Shown here: positions 1 through 5,634 of the stretch, piece by piece | How the letters are laid out: each line of letters starts with the position of its first letter | Position numbering within the stretch: position 1 is the first letter of the stretch | Assembly: GCA_003224135.1 (NCBI GenBank) | Contig: QHYO01000620.1 | Coordinates: 1,341 to 7,496, forward strand | Length of the DNA: 6,156 nucleotides | Source: Acidobacteriota bacterium | Lineage (GTDB): Bacteria > Acidobacteriota > Terriglobia > Acidiferrales > UBA7541 | Direction of reading: 5' to 3' | Program-made: the position numbers and the translations under genes | The notes under the pieces: model-generated | Databases searched by the model: none | What the model was told of the DNA's origin: nothing | Seen by the model: only the letters and a program-made list of their open reading frames with translations

Positions 1-615
1 CATGGTGAGCAGTGGCTCGCCCAATCCGCCGACCGGACTTTGAATTCGCGAATTGGAAATCATTGCGCCCACGCCGCTGTCGCGATCGGTGAGCAACAAC
101 ACCTGGCAAGTATCGCGAAACGACTCGATGACTTTTCCAACGACGCCTTCCGGCGTAATAACACCCATGTTTTTGTGAATGCCCTCACGCAAACCCTGAT
201 CGAGGTAGATCACCGCGCTATTCGCATCGGCGCTGGAGCCGATCACTCGCGCCACAACCATGGGCACCTTCGCTTGTTTTTGCTTGAAATTCAGAAGTTC
301 GGCAAGCCGGTCGGCTTCGGCGGATTTGCTCTGCAACTGCATAATTTCCAGCTTCAGTTGGCCATTTTCGCGACGCAGGTCTTCGTTCGCGCGGGCCGTG
401 TCGCTCAGTGCAAAGTAGTGCCGCCATGCGTCGCGAATTTTTCCGATTCCCCAGGCGCCGCTGCGTTCCACGGGCGAAACGGCGGAAACGGTCCAGACGC
501 GGATCAGGCGTCCCTGCGAATCGCGTTTGATTTGCACGGCGAGGAGCAGCACTTGCAGCAACACCACTCCCGTCAAAAGGAACAGCGAGCGATGGCGAGA
601 GGGTATACCGACCAT
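1..615 (-). CDS. mreC: Rod shape-determining protein MreC, 3' part missing (runs off left edge)
   Basis: This is the first 205 codons of MreC, the bitopic inner-membrane protein that links cytoplasmic MreB filaments to periplasmic cell-wall synthases in the elongasome. I translated it by hand from the minus strand; the frame stays open to base 1. Residues 1-9 are a short basic cytoplasmic tail (MVGIPSRHR). Residues 10-29 are a hydrophobic membrane segment. Residues about 69-112 are charged and heptad-like, fitting the MreC dimerisation coiled coil. From about residue 117 the typical beta-rich core begins, with VVARVIGSS, YLDQGLREGI, GVVGKVIE and LLLTDRDSGVGAMI. MreC is usually about 270-300 residues, so roughly the last third lies outside the window. 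The ATG at 615 is chosen because the basic tail and membrane helix follow it directly. The Shine-Dalgarno is weak (GGA about 6 bases upstream). It lies downstream of mreB on the same strand, the usual order. Confidence in identity is high; the exact start is less certain. Confidence 0.93.
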   Translation of the reverse strand, partial: MVGIPSRHRSLFLLTGVVLLQVLLLAVQIKRDSQGRLIRVWTVSAVSPVERSGAWGIGKIRDAWRHYFALSDTARANEDLRRENGQLKLEIMQLQSKSAEADRLAELLNFKQKQAKVPMVVARVIGSSADANSAVIYLDQGLREGIHKNMGVITPEGVVGKVIESFRDTCQVLLLTDRDSGVGAMISNSRIQSPVGGLGEPLLTM

Positions 616-756
616 ATAGAGTCCGAAAATTCGAAATTGGAATTCGAAACTTTCCCTGAGCGACTAGTGGCTGGTGCTAGCGACTCTGGAGTTGTAAACC
701 CGAAAACCGAAGCATCCGAAAACCGAAATGCAAATCCAAAAACCTGATGACTATCG
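616..756. repeat. mreB-mreC spacer with short direct repeats
   Basis: This 141-bp gap between mreB and mreC has no gene. It contains two perfect copies of the 12-mer CCGAAAACCGAA at 700-711 and 716-727 (period 16). AGCGACT occurs twice, at 659-665 and 679-685, flanking a CTAG...CTAG inverted pair at 664-680. An AT-rich stretch near 625-650 repeats TTCGAA-like words. The composition is visibly more AT-rich and lower in complexity than the genes on either side. Such a gap is longer than expected within a tight mreBC operon. I see no convincing promoter or terminator in it. It may be a degenerate intergenic repeat of the kind scattered through some genomes, but one window cannot show that. Confidence 0.5.
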
Positions 757-1797
757 CTAATCGATGCAAACTTGGCGCAGCAACTTGAAATCGCTAAGCA
801 TCTTTCCGGTGCCGAGCACCACCGAGGCCAGCGGATCGTCCGCAATCGAGACCGGCAGACCGGTTTCTTCGCGAATACGCTTGTCGAGATTCTTCAGCAG
901 CGCGCCGCCGCCCGTAAGCACGATGCCGCGATCACTGATATCCGCGGAAAGCTCGGGAGGAGTGCGCTCCAACGCTACGCGCACGGCGTTTACGATCGTG
1001 GCCACGCATTCACTGAGGGACTCACGGATTTCGCTGTCGTCAATCGTGACCGTACGCGGCACGCCTTCGATCAGGTTGCGCCCTTTCACTTCCATCGTGA
1101 GCGGTTTTTCCAGCGGATAGGCCGACCCGATTTCCATCTTGATTTGCTCCGCGGTGCGCTCACCAACCAGCAGGTTGTATTTGCGCTTCAAGTACTGCAT
1201 TACGGCTTCGTCCATTTCGTTGCCGGCCACGCGGACCGATCGCGAATAGACGATGCCGCTCATCGAAATCACGGCGATGTCGGTTGTGCCGCCGCCAATG
1301 TCGACCACCATGTTGCCGCTCGGCTCTTCGATGGGCAGGCCGGCGCCAATGGCCGCGGCCATGGCTTGTTCGACCAAATAAACTTCGCTGGCGCGCGCGC
1401 GGTAGGCGGAATCCTGCACGGCGCGCTTTTCGACCGGCGTAATTTCACTGGGTACACCGATAACGATGCGCGGGTGCACCAGCACGCGGCGATTGTGCGC
1501 TTTCTGAATAAAATACGTCAGCATCTTTTCGGTGACTTTGAAGTCCGCGATGACGCCGTCTTTCATGGGCTTGATGGCCACGACGTTTCCGGGAGTTCGG
1601 CAGAGCATCTCTTTTGCTTCGCGACCGACCGCGACAACTTCGCCGCTATTCTTGTTGATCGCCACGATCGAGGGCTCGTTGACCACGATGCCTTTGCCGT
1701 GTGAAAAGACCAGGGTATTCGCTGTTCCCAAATCAATGGCAAGGTCGGACGAAAACAAACTGAACACCGACCTCATGTTGTAACCGTTCTTATTCAT
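757..1797 (-). CDS. mreB: Rod shape-determining protein MreB (bacterial actin)
   Basis: This gene encodes a 346-residue bacterial actin that assembles on the inner face of the cytoplasmic membrane and directs side-wall peptidoglycan synthesis with MreC, MreD, RodA and PBP2. The ATPase motifs are all visible. Phosphate-1 is DLGTANT (22-28), phosphate-2 is DIGGGTTD (166-173), and the adenosine motif is GIVLTGGGALL (291-301). Other family blocks include IVVNEPSIVA, GVPSEITPVEKRAV and EQAMAAAIGAGLPI. Length and order are normal for the family. The hydrophobic N-terminal stretch MRSVFSLFS (8-16) could act as a membrane-binding amphipathic helix. The start at 1797 is preferred because AAAGGA (1811-1806) sits 8 bases upstream. 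A second in-frame Met at residue 8 matches the more usual family start but has no good ribosome site. The gene ends with TAG at 759-757. It is followed by mreC after 141 bp. Confidence 0.97.
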   Translation of the reverse strand: MNKNGYNMRSVFSLFSSDLAIDLGTANTLVFSHGKGIVVNEPSIVAINKNSGEVVAVGREAKEMLCRTPGNVVAIKPMKDGVIADFKVTEKMLTYFIQKAHNRRVLVHPRIVIGVPSEITPVEKRAVQDSAYRARASEVYLVEQAMAAAIGAGLPIEEPSGNMVVDIGGGTTDIAVISMSGIVYSRSVRVAGNEMDEAVMQYLKRKYNLLVGERTAEQIKMEIGSAYPLEKPLTMEVKGRNLIEGVPRTVTIDDSEIRESLSECVATIVNAVRVALERTPPELSADISDRGIVLTGGGALLKNLDKRIREETGLPVSIADDPLASVVLGTGKMLSDFKLLRQVCID

Positions 1798-1805
1798 TCC
1801 CCCAG

Positions 1806-1811
1806 TCCTTT
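1806..1811 (-). promoter_or_regulatory. Ribosome binding site of mreB
   Basis: On the minus strand this reads AAAGGA, 8 bases before the ATG at 1797. It supports the longer MreB start (MNKNGYN...) over the internal Met at residue 8, which has only weak purine-rich sequence upstream. Confidence 0.7.
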
Positions 1812-1870
1812 CGAATCAAAAACAGAAATACGCATTACGCTTTGTACTATCGAGGCCCTACGGAATGTTT

Positions 1871-1883
1871 TTGCGATTCGCAA
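1871..1883. promoter_or_regulatory. 13-bp perfect palindrome upstream of mreB
   Basis: TTGCGATTCGCAA is a perfect inverted repeat (6 bp, 1-base centre) about 75 bp upstream of the mreB start. Its position would suit an operator or a promoter-proximal site. I cannot assign a regulator, and no clear -35/-10 pair is seen next to it. A 13-bp palindrome can also occur by chance. Confidence 0.25.
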
Positions 1884-1916
1884 CTCTCTATTCTCGCCGA
1901 AGATCGCAGTTAGCGC

Positions 1917-1936
1917 AAAAGCCGCGCCGTCCGGCT
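1917..1936 (-). terminator. Weak terminator-like hairpin after the FecR-domain gene
   Basis: On the minus strand AGCCG (1936-1932) pairs with CGGCT (1924-1920) across a 7-base loop, and the stem runs straight into four Ts (1920-1917). It begins 19 bases after the FecR-gene stop codon at 1955-1957. The stem is only 5 bp, so termination would be partial at best. If real, it argues that mreB is at least partly transcribed from its own promoter. Confidence 0.3.
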
Positions 1937-1954
1937 AAATTTACCTGGCACCAT

Positions 1955-3307
1955 CTATTTTGGCACGACGATGGTCACTTGTTGCTTTGCGGTTCCACCG
2001 CGGCGGTTTTGGCCGATGATCACAATCGAGTGTTCGCCGGGATCGAGCGCCTCCGTGAAGTACCGGAAACCGCCGTCGGAGCCGATGCTTGGCACCGCCT
2101 GGCCATTGATAATCAGCGCGGCTCCAGGTTCCGTCTTGCCGAAAACTTCCGCGACGCGACCGTGCAATTGCGTTCCGCCGATTTCCAGCATCATTTCCTG
2201 GGTGCGGCCCTGAGCAACGATCGTGAACTTGAACGTTTCGCTCACCTCGCTGGTCTTTTTGTTCGCGTCTATGGCGATAACGTTCCAGAAATAATCTCCG
2301 CCGTCGAGTCCGCTGATTTCAACCGCAGAGCTGGCAACTTTCACCTGTTTCACCATCTTGGTGAACATAGCAGTCGTGCTGATTCGCAAAGTATAGGAAA
2401 CAGCGTCTTTGACCGGCTTCCATTCGAAACGAATTGCGGCAGTTCGCGGAACTTCCACTATGATCGGAGCCAGGTTCAGCGGTTGCGAGAGATCAGGAGG
2501 CGCAAGAACGTCGGACTTCGTGATCGGGCCGCTCGAAGGAATGCTCGCCTTCTGAAACTGCCCCAATTCCACTTTCTCGCTGCCGCGGCGTACCTCGGCG
2601 CTGCCGCTTGCCACCGTGATTTCACTTTCTTTCGATTGTGCATCGGACTTCACGGAAGCGCGGCTGTTCGGCCGGATCTGAGCCACCGTGTCTTCCATGC
2701 TCACGGCGGCATGTGAATTCGGTGAGCTCCAGTTTGGCGTCGAAAGGTCAACCGCACCGGTATTGATGCGCACAGCCGTGGTGGCCTGGTCGCGCGTAAC
2801 ATTGTTTTCTTCGACGGTGACCAGCGTGTCGGCTTTGATCGTGTACGACGTTGCGTCAGCAAACGTGATGCGCGCCGCTCCGTCCGCCGCGGTCTGGATG
2901 AGGTCGCCCTTATCGAGCGTAGTGCGATAGTCGGCGTCCACCCACTGGACCGAATTGACTTTTTTAATTTGAACGCGGCCGTCCAGGTTTACGAATTTCG
3001 CCTGATTCATGGCAAGAGGTATGGCGTCACTGTCCGTGCCGCTTACCGCGCTGGATACTTTTTTCAGGACTGCGGCATAAAATCCCGGGGTCACAAAATA
3101 GACGGAGCCAAAAATCAGGGCGACGAGAACCAAGCTGTAGACGGTGAGACTTTTGTACGACACCTCGTGCCAGTACACCTCCACCCGCTTGACCCTCTCT
3201 GGGCCATGCTGGTGATGCGGATGGTTTGGCGGTTGACTGTTCACGGTAGCGGGCGCACATCTGGCGCCAATTTTGCAATTTAGCACACGGCTTAGAAAGC
3301 GGTGCAT
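1955..3307 (-). CDS. Membrane-anchored FecR-domain protein with fibronectin-like and C-terminal beta domains
   Basis: This gene encodes a 450-residue protein with one membrane helix near the N-terminus (about 53-74, LTVYSLVLVALIFGSVYFV), preceded by a His/Pro-rich and basic cytoplasmic tail; the rest is probably periplasmic. Residues about 103-240 match a FecR-type beta domain (LDGRVQIKKV, LDKGDLIQTAADGAARITFAD, then GSAEVRRGSEKVELGQFQKA). Residues about 290-363 look like a fibronectin type III-type fold (FEWKPVKDAVSYTLRIS, DYFWNVIAIDANKKTSEVS). The tail (about 376-450) resembles the beta domain seen after FecR domains in other surface proteins (GRTEPGA-like KTEPGAALIINGQAV, DPGEHSIVI). The classical FecR role is signal transfer to an ECF sigma factor with a TonB receptor. 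Neither is nearby, so a scaffold or wall-binding role is as likely. The start is uncertain: the ATG at 3307 lacks a Shine-Dalgarno, and an in-frame GTG at 3244 (residue 22) is possible. It lies upstream of mreB on the same strand. Confidence 0.85.
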   Translation of the reverse strand: MHRFLSRVLNCKIGARCAPATVNSQPPNHPHHQHGPERVKRVEVYWHEVSYKSLTVYSLVLVALIFGSVYFVTPGFYAAVLKKVSSAVSGTDSDAIPLAMNQAKFVNLDGRVQIKKVNSVQWVDADYRTTLDKGDLIQTAADGAARITFADATSYTIKADTLVTVEENNVTRDQATTAVRINTGAVDLSTPNWSSPNSHAAVSMEDTVAQIRPNSRASVKSDAQSKESEITVASGSAEVRRGSEKVELGQFQKASIPSSGPITKSDVLAPPDLSQPLNLAPIIVEVPRTAAIRFEWKPVKDAVSYTLRISTTAMFTKMVKQVKVASSAVEISGLDGGDYFWNVIAIDANKKTSEVSETFKFTIVAQGRTQEMMLEIGGTQLHGRVAEVFGKTEPGAALIINGQAVPSIGSDGGFRYFTEALDPGEHSIVIIGQNRRGGTAKQQVTIVVPK

Positions 3308-3386
3308 CGGCGCGGCGACCCGTAGTCAAACTGCAAATAGCAATCCGGTTACAAGGCTGTCGTCTCGTTCGCAGCTCGGCTAAATC

Positions 3387-3413
3387 GCGCCGGGCGTCCC
3401 AGCCCGCCCGCGC
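3387..3413. other. GC-rich hairpin upstream of the serine hydrolase gene
   Basis: CGGGCG (3391-3396) pairs perfectly with CGCCCG (3405-3410) across an 8-base loop. With a bulged C at 3390, three further pairs (3387-3389 with 3411-3413) extend it to 9 bp. There is no T-run on either side, so it is not a standard terminator. It could be a 5' leader structure or a protein-binding site, or a chance product of local GC richness. Confidence 0.45.
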
Positions 3414-3452
3414 TTGCGGTAACCTGTATGTTCCGCTTGTTCGCCGGCTATC

Positions 3453-3460
3453 GGGAGGGA
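3453..3460 (+). promoter_or_regulatory. Ribosome binding site of the serine hydrolase gene
   Basis: GGGAGGGA is a strong Shine-Dalgarno. Its GGAGG core ends 6 bases before a TTG (3465) and 12 bases before an in-frame ATG (3471). Spacing favours TTG; codon preference favours ATG. Either choice gives the same signal peptide, differing by two residues. A nearer ATG at 3460 meets a stop after two codons. Confidence 0.65.
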
Positions 3461-3470
3461 TGGATTGAAC

Positions 3471-3863
3471 ATGGTTGCTTGCTTCCGCGCTGGATTGGGC
3501 GTCTTCGCAGCGTTCTTCTGTGTTGCGGCGATTCCTTGCGCGGCGCAAGGCAATCTCGATCCTGCCGTGGTTTCATCTCACGCTGATGCCTGGCTGAAGC
3601 CCTACCAGGAGGTTGGCGATTTCAGCGGTGTGGTTCTGCTGGCGCAGGGCGACAAGATTCTGTTCCAAAAGGCCTATGGGCTCTCTGAAGCCCTACCAAG
3701 AGGCTGGCGATTTCAGCGGTGTGGTTCTGCTTGCGCAGGGCGACAAGATTCTCTTCCAAAAGGCCTATGGGCTGGGCGATCCCCAGGTGGGCTTACCGAA
3801 CCGGCTCGACACCCGCTTTCGAATTGCCTCTGTCAGCAAGACGTTCACTGCGGCCGCGATTGA
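3471..3863 (+). pseudogene. Signal-peptide fragment of the serine hydrolase, frameshifted by a tandem duplication
   Basis: This frame starts at ATG 3471 (or TTG 3465) behind a strong ribosome site. It encodes a classic Sec signal peptide: a basic start (MVACFRAG), a hydrophobic core (LGVFAAFFCVAAI) and a likely signal peptidase I site near PCAA/QG. It continues into the mature enzyme start (NLDPAVVSSHADAW) and the first repeat copy (LKPYQEVGDFSGVVLLAQ...). After the duplication junction at about 3683 it is in the wrong frame for the enzyme. It reads a meaningless tail rich in Cys, Arg and Trp until a stop at 3861-3863. So this is the 5' end of the hydrolase gene that continues in another frame at 3685. 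A truncated secreted peptide of about 130 residues is all it would yield as written. Confidence 0.75.
3594..3773 (+). repeat. Imperfect tandem duplication, 89-bp copies with 91-bp period, inside the hydrolase gene
   Basis: Copy 1 spans 3594-3682 and copy 2 spans 3685-3773, separated by the dinucleotide CT. They differ at 4 of 89 positions by hand alignment. Both encode the same peptide block (LKPYQE-V/A-GDFSGVVLLAQG, then DKILFQKAYGL), but because 91 is not a multiple of three they do so in different frames. Three of the four differences are synonymous (CAG/CAA, CTG/CTT, CTG/CTC); the fourth is Val/Ala. The junction contains CTCTCT (3681-3686). Deleting one 91-bp unit joins the signal peptide to the enzyme in frame. 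Confidence 0.93.
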
Positions 3864-4944
3864 AAAACTCGTGGCCGACGGGAAAGTTCGCTACTCTGAC
3901 TCTTTAAGTCACTATGTGGAAGGGATCCCTAACGGCGACTCCATCACCATCGAACAACTCCTCGCGCACGAATCAGGCGCCGGTGTTTTCGATTCTGAAG
4001 ATGTCTATCGCGATTGTCTGTCGCGACAGGACTTGTTGAGGCGGCTGTCGGCTGCAAAACCACGTTTCGCTCCGGGAAAGAAATCCGAGTACAGCAACGA
4101 AGGCTATTTCCTGCTGGCGTCGGTAATCGAGCGTGTGACCGCCGGTTCTTACGATGACTTTCTCCGGAAGAATTTTTTCGCACCCTTGCAAATGGAAGAT
4201 TCTGGAACGGCCTGCCGCAATTTGCCGGAGGGCCACAACGCCTACGGAAGCGTTGCCACCGCGACCGAGGCGCGCCTGCATGCTCTTCCGTTCAACGAAG
4301 CGGCGCTTGAAGGCGCTGGATCCGTTTTCTCCAGCGCGATGGATCTTTATCGCTGGCTACGGGCCATCGATACGAACCCGCTATTTGAAGTCAGCAAGCT
4401 TAAATATCCCTATGGCTGGGGCAAACGCAAATACTCATCGCGTGAGCTAATCGAGCAATCGGGCCAGCTCGAAGGTTTTGTTTCGCATGTCGCGATTTAT
4501 CCGAAAGAGCACATCTACGCTATCGTTTTAAGCAATATTCAATCCGGATTTTCGAACCGGATTGCTGGTGATCTTGAAGCCGTTCTGTTCGCGGGCTCCA
4601 CTTCCAAGCCGCCAGTCATAACGACACTTACCCTTGGCGAACGTTCCATGCGGCAATACATCGGCGGCTACCACTCGTCGGAATCGTCCTATCCGCAAAC
4701 ACTCGACATCCGCAACGGCCAGATCGCCATGCATTGGGGAAACAATCCGTTCTGGCGGGAGATGGCAATGATCGATGGCGATACTTTCTTCCTCCGCGCG
4801 GACTACGCCCGCATCCATTTTGAGCGCGGCCCGGACGGACTGATTCACCGGATGATTTGGAACTGGCCGAGCGGCGTGCACCTGACCTTCGAAAAAGACC
4901 GTGTTAGCGGCAACCCGGGGCCGGTCACTCCCGAAAGCCCCTAA
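3613..4944 (+). CDS. Serine hydrolase, beta-lactamase/PBP4* family (5' end disrupted)
   Basis: This is the catalytic part of a beta-lactamase-fold serine hydrolase (class C/esterase type). Members are exported peptidases, esterases or beta-lactamase relatives, and the substrate cannot be read from sequence. The frame is open from a TTG at 3613, but genuine enzyme sequence begins only at 3685 (LKPYQEAGDFSG); earlier residues are copy 1 read out of frame. Numbering from 3613, the SxxK motif is SVSK at 73-76 (Ser nucleophile, codon 3829-3831) and the Tyr motif is YSN at 160-162. The third motif position, usually KTG or HxG, reads QSG at 282-284 (EQSGQLEGF). Residues about 335-430 form a C-terminal beta-rich domain common in this family (RQYIGGYHSS, DGLIHRMIWNW). 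The signal peptide lies in another frame at 3471. Without the duplication the protein would be about 460 residues, a normal length. The locus is either a recent pseudogene, a switchable gene or an assembly error. Confidence 0.85.
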   Translation: MAISAVWFCWRRATRFCSKRPMGSLKPYQEAGDFSGVVLLAQGDKILFQKAYGLGDPQVGLPNRLDTRFRIASVSKTFTAAAIEKLVADGKVRYSDSLSHYVEGIPNGDSITIEQLLAHESGAGVFDSEDVYRDCLSRQDLLRRLSAAKPRFAPGKKSEYSNEGYFLLASVIERVTAGSYDDFLRKNFFAPLQMEDSGTACRNLPEGHNAYGSVATATEARLHALPFNEAALEGAGSVFSSAMDLYRWLRAIDTNPLFEVSKLKYPYGWGKRKYSSRELIEQSGQLEGFVSHVAIYPKEHIYAIVLSNIQSGFSNRIAGDLEAVLFAGSTSKPPVITTLTLGERSMRQYIGGYHSSESSYPQTLDIRNGQIAMHWGNNPFWREMAMIDGDTFFLRADYARIHFERGPDGLIHRMIWNWPSGVHLTFEKDRVSGNPGPVTPESP

Positions 4945-4985
4945 AGCGAGTTTCATCGTCCGTCGGGCGGTCTTTTGAAACGAAA

Positions 4986-5021
4986 AATGCCCTGCTTGCG
5001 AACGTCCGCAAGCAGGGCATT
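4986..5021 (-). terminator. Intrinsic terminator between convergent genes
   Basis: A perfect 15-bp stem (4986-5000 with 5007-5021) closes a 6-base loop (AACGTC). On the minus strand the stem is followed by a T-run (4987-4983), fitting a terminator for the beta-barrel gene ending at 5047. On the plus strand it lies 41 bp after the hydrolase stop and is followed by GCTTCTT, so it may work in both directions, though better for the minus strand. Confidence 0.8.
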
Positions 5022-5046
5022 GCTTCTTACGAATTGTCTCGCGCTG

Positions 5047-5622
5047 CTAGAAGCGTATATACGGACCAAACGCTGCCCGGAAATTGTTGTGCGTGCCGTG
5101 GTTGAAATAAATCTCGTCGCCTACATCGAGCCGCACACCGACCGGACCAATATGTCCTTCCAATCCGCCCCCCGGGTACAACGTTGCCATCACGTTTTGT
5201 GAACGCAAATTATCCACGCTGCTGAAGAACGATCCCACGGTCGCAGGCGCCGGATCGAATCGCGTGTTCAGGAAGCCGCCTTTCAGAGTTACAAACGGAT
5301 GAAAATTGGAGTGGCCAAGAGACACTTTGGGCCCGAACAATCCGTGCAGCAGCCGGAGATTCGATCGATTGACGATGATGCTCCCGCCGTTCGAGAAATC
5401 TTCGGTAAAGACCTGATTGAAGTCGTAGCTCATCTCTCCTTCCAGCATTATGCGATGGCTAAGTCCCACGCCGAGCCGGACACCAACCCCGGCAAAATTC
5501 GTATCCGTTTGCGAGAGCCGGAAATAGTCCGCATAGGCTCCGACCGCGAAGTGGTCTTGCGCAAATACCGAAGGTGCCGACGCTATGCCGCACAGCAAGA
5601 AAAACAGCGCAATACGCCTCAT
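5047..5622 (-). CDS. Small outer-membrane beta-barrel protein (function unknown)
   Basis: This gene encodes 191 residues with a Sec signal peptide: MRR, a hydrophobic core (IALFFLLCGIA), and a cleavage site after VFA at residue 21. The mature part alternates polar and hydrophobic residues with frequent Gly and aromatic residues, as in 8-strand outer-membrane barrels: FAVGAYADYFRLS, GVGVRLGVGLSHRIMLEGEMSYDF, FGPKVSLG, FHPFVTLKGGF, GGGLEGHIGPVGVRLDVGDEIYF. It ends in FGPYIRF; a C-terminal Phe is the usual BamA-recognised signal of barrel proteins. The size resembles OmpA-like or OmpW-like barrels, but no family is certain. The ATG at 5622 is chosen because AGGAG lies 7 bases upstream and the signal peptide begins there. 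The same frame stays open upstream to 5802, but that extension (60 residues) is basic, unlike a secreted protein, and would bury the signal peptide. It converges with the hydrolase gene across a terminator hairpin. Confidence 0.85.
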   Translation of the reverse strand: MRRIALFFLLCGIASAPSVFAQDHFAVGAYADYFRLSQTDTNFAGVGVRLGVGLSHRIMLEGEMSYDFNQVFTEDFSNGGSIIVNRSNLRLLHGLFGPKVSLGHSNFHPFVTLKGGFLNTRFDPAPATVGSFFSSVDNLRSQNVMATLYPGGGLEGHIGPVGVRLDVGDEIYFNHGTHNNFRAAFGPYIRF

Positions 5623-5629
5623 GTGGCTT

Positions 5630-5634
5630 CTCCT
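5630..5634 (-). promoter_or_regulatory. Ribosome binding site of the beta-barrel gene
   Basis: AGGAG on the minus strand, 7 bases before the ATG at 5622. It fixes the start at the signal peptide rather than at the upstream in-frame ATG (5802). Confidence 0.8.

Larger units (their letters stand above)
3308..3464. promoter_or_regulatory. Divergent intergenic region between the FecR-domain and serine hydrolase genes
   Basis: This 157-bp stretch separates two divergently transcribed genes and should hold promoters for both. I see no convincing sigma-70 pair. TTGCGG at 3414-3419 and TATGTT at 3427-3432 are individually plausible boxes but are not correctly spaced from each other. The clearest structure is the GC-rich hairpin at 3387-3413, listed separately. 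Confidence 0.4.

Noticed and set aside
40..747. A 235-residue open frame on the plus strand
   Set aside because: It is antisense to the mreC fragment, which has clear MreC motifs and membrane topology; the plus-strand protein resembles no family.
772..1704. A 310-residue open frame on the plus strand
   Set aside because: It is the antisense shadow of mreB, rich in His, Arg and Asp as expected from reading a GC-rich gene backwards.
1865..2716. A 283-residue open frame on the plus strand
   Set aside because: It overlaps the FecR-domain gene on the opposite strand and shows no domain or ribosome site.
3027..3548. A 173-residue minus-strand open frame covering the divergent intergenic region
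   Set aside because: It overlaps both the FecR-domain gene and the hydrolase signal peptide in other frames, and its Arg-rich sequence matches nothing.
3594..3773. A programmed frameshift joining the two hydrolase frames
   Set aside because: There is no slippery heptamer with a downstream structure at the junction, and the frame change is fully explained by the 91-bp duplication.
4957..4977. A second terminator just after the hydrolase stop (CCG...CGG followed by TCTTTT)
   Set aside because: The stem is only about 3 bp, too weak compared with the 15-bp hairpin immediately downstream.
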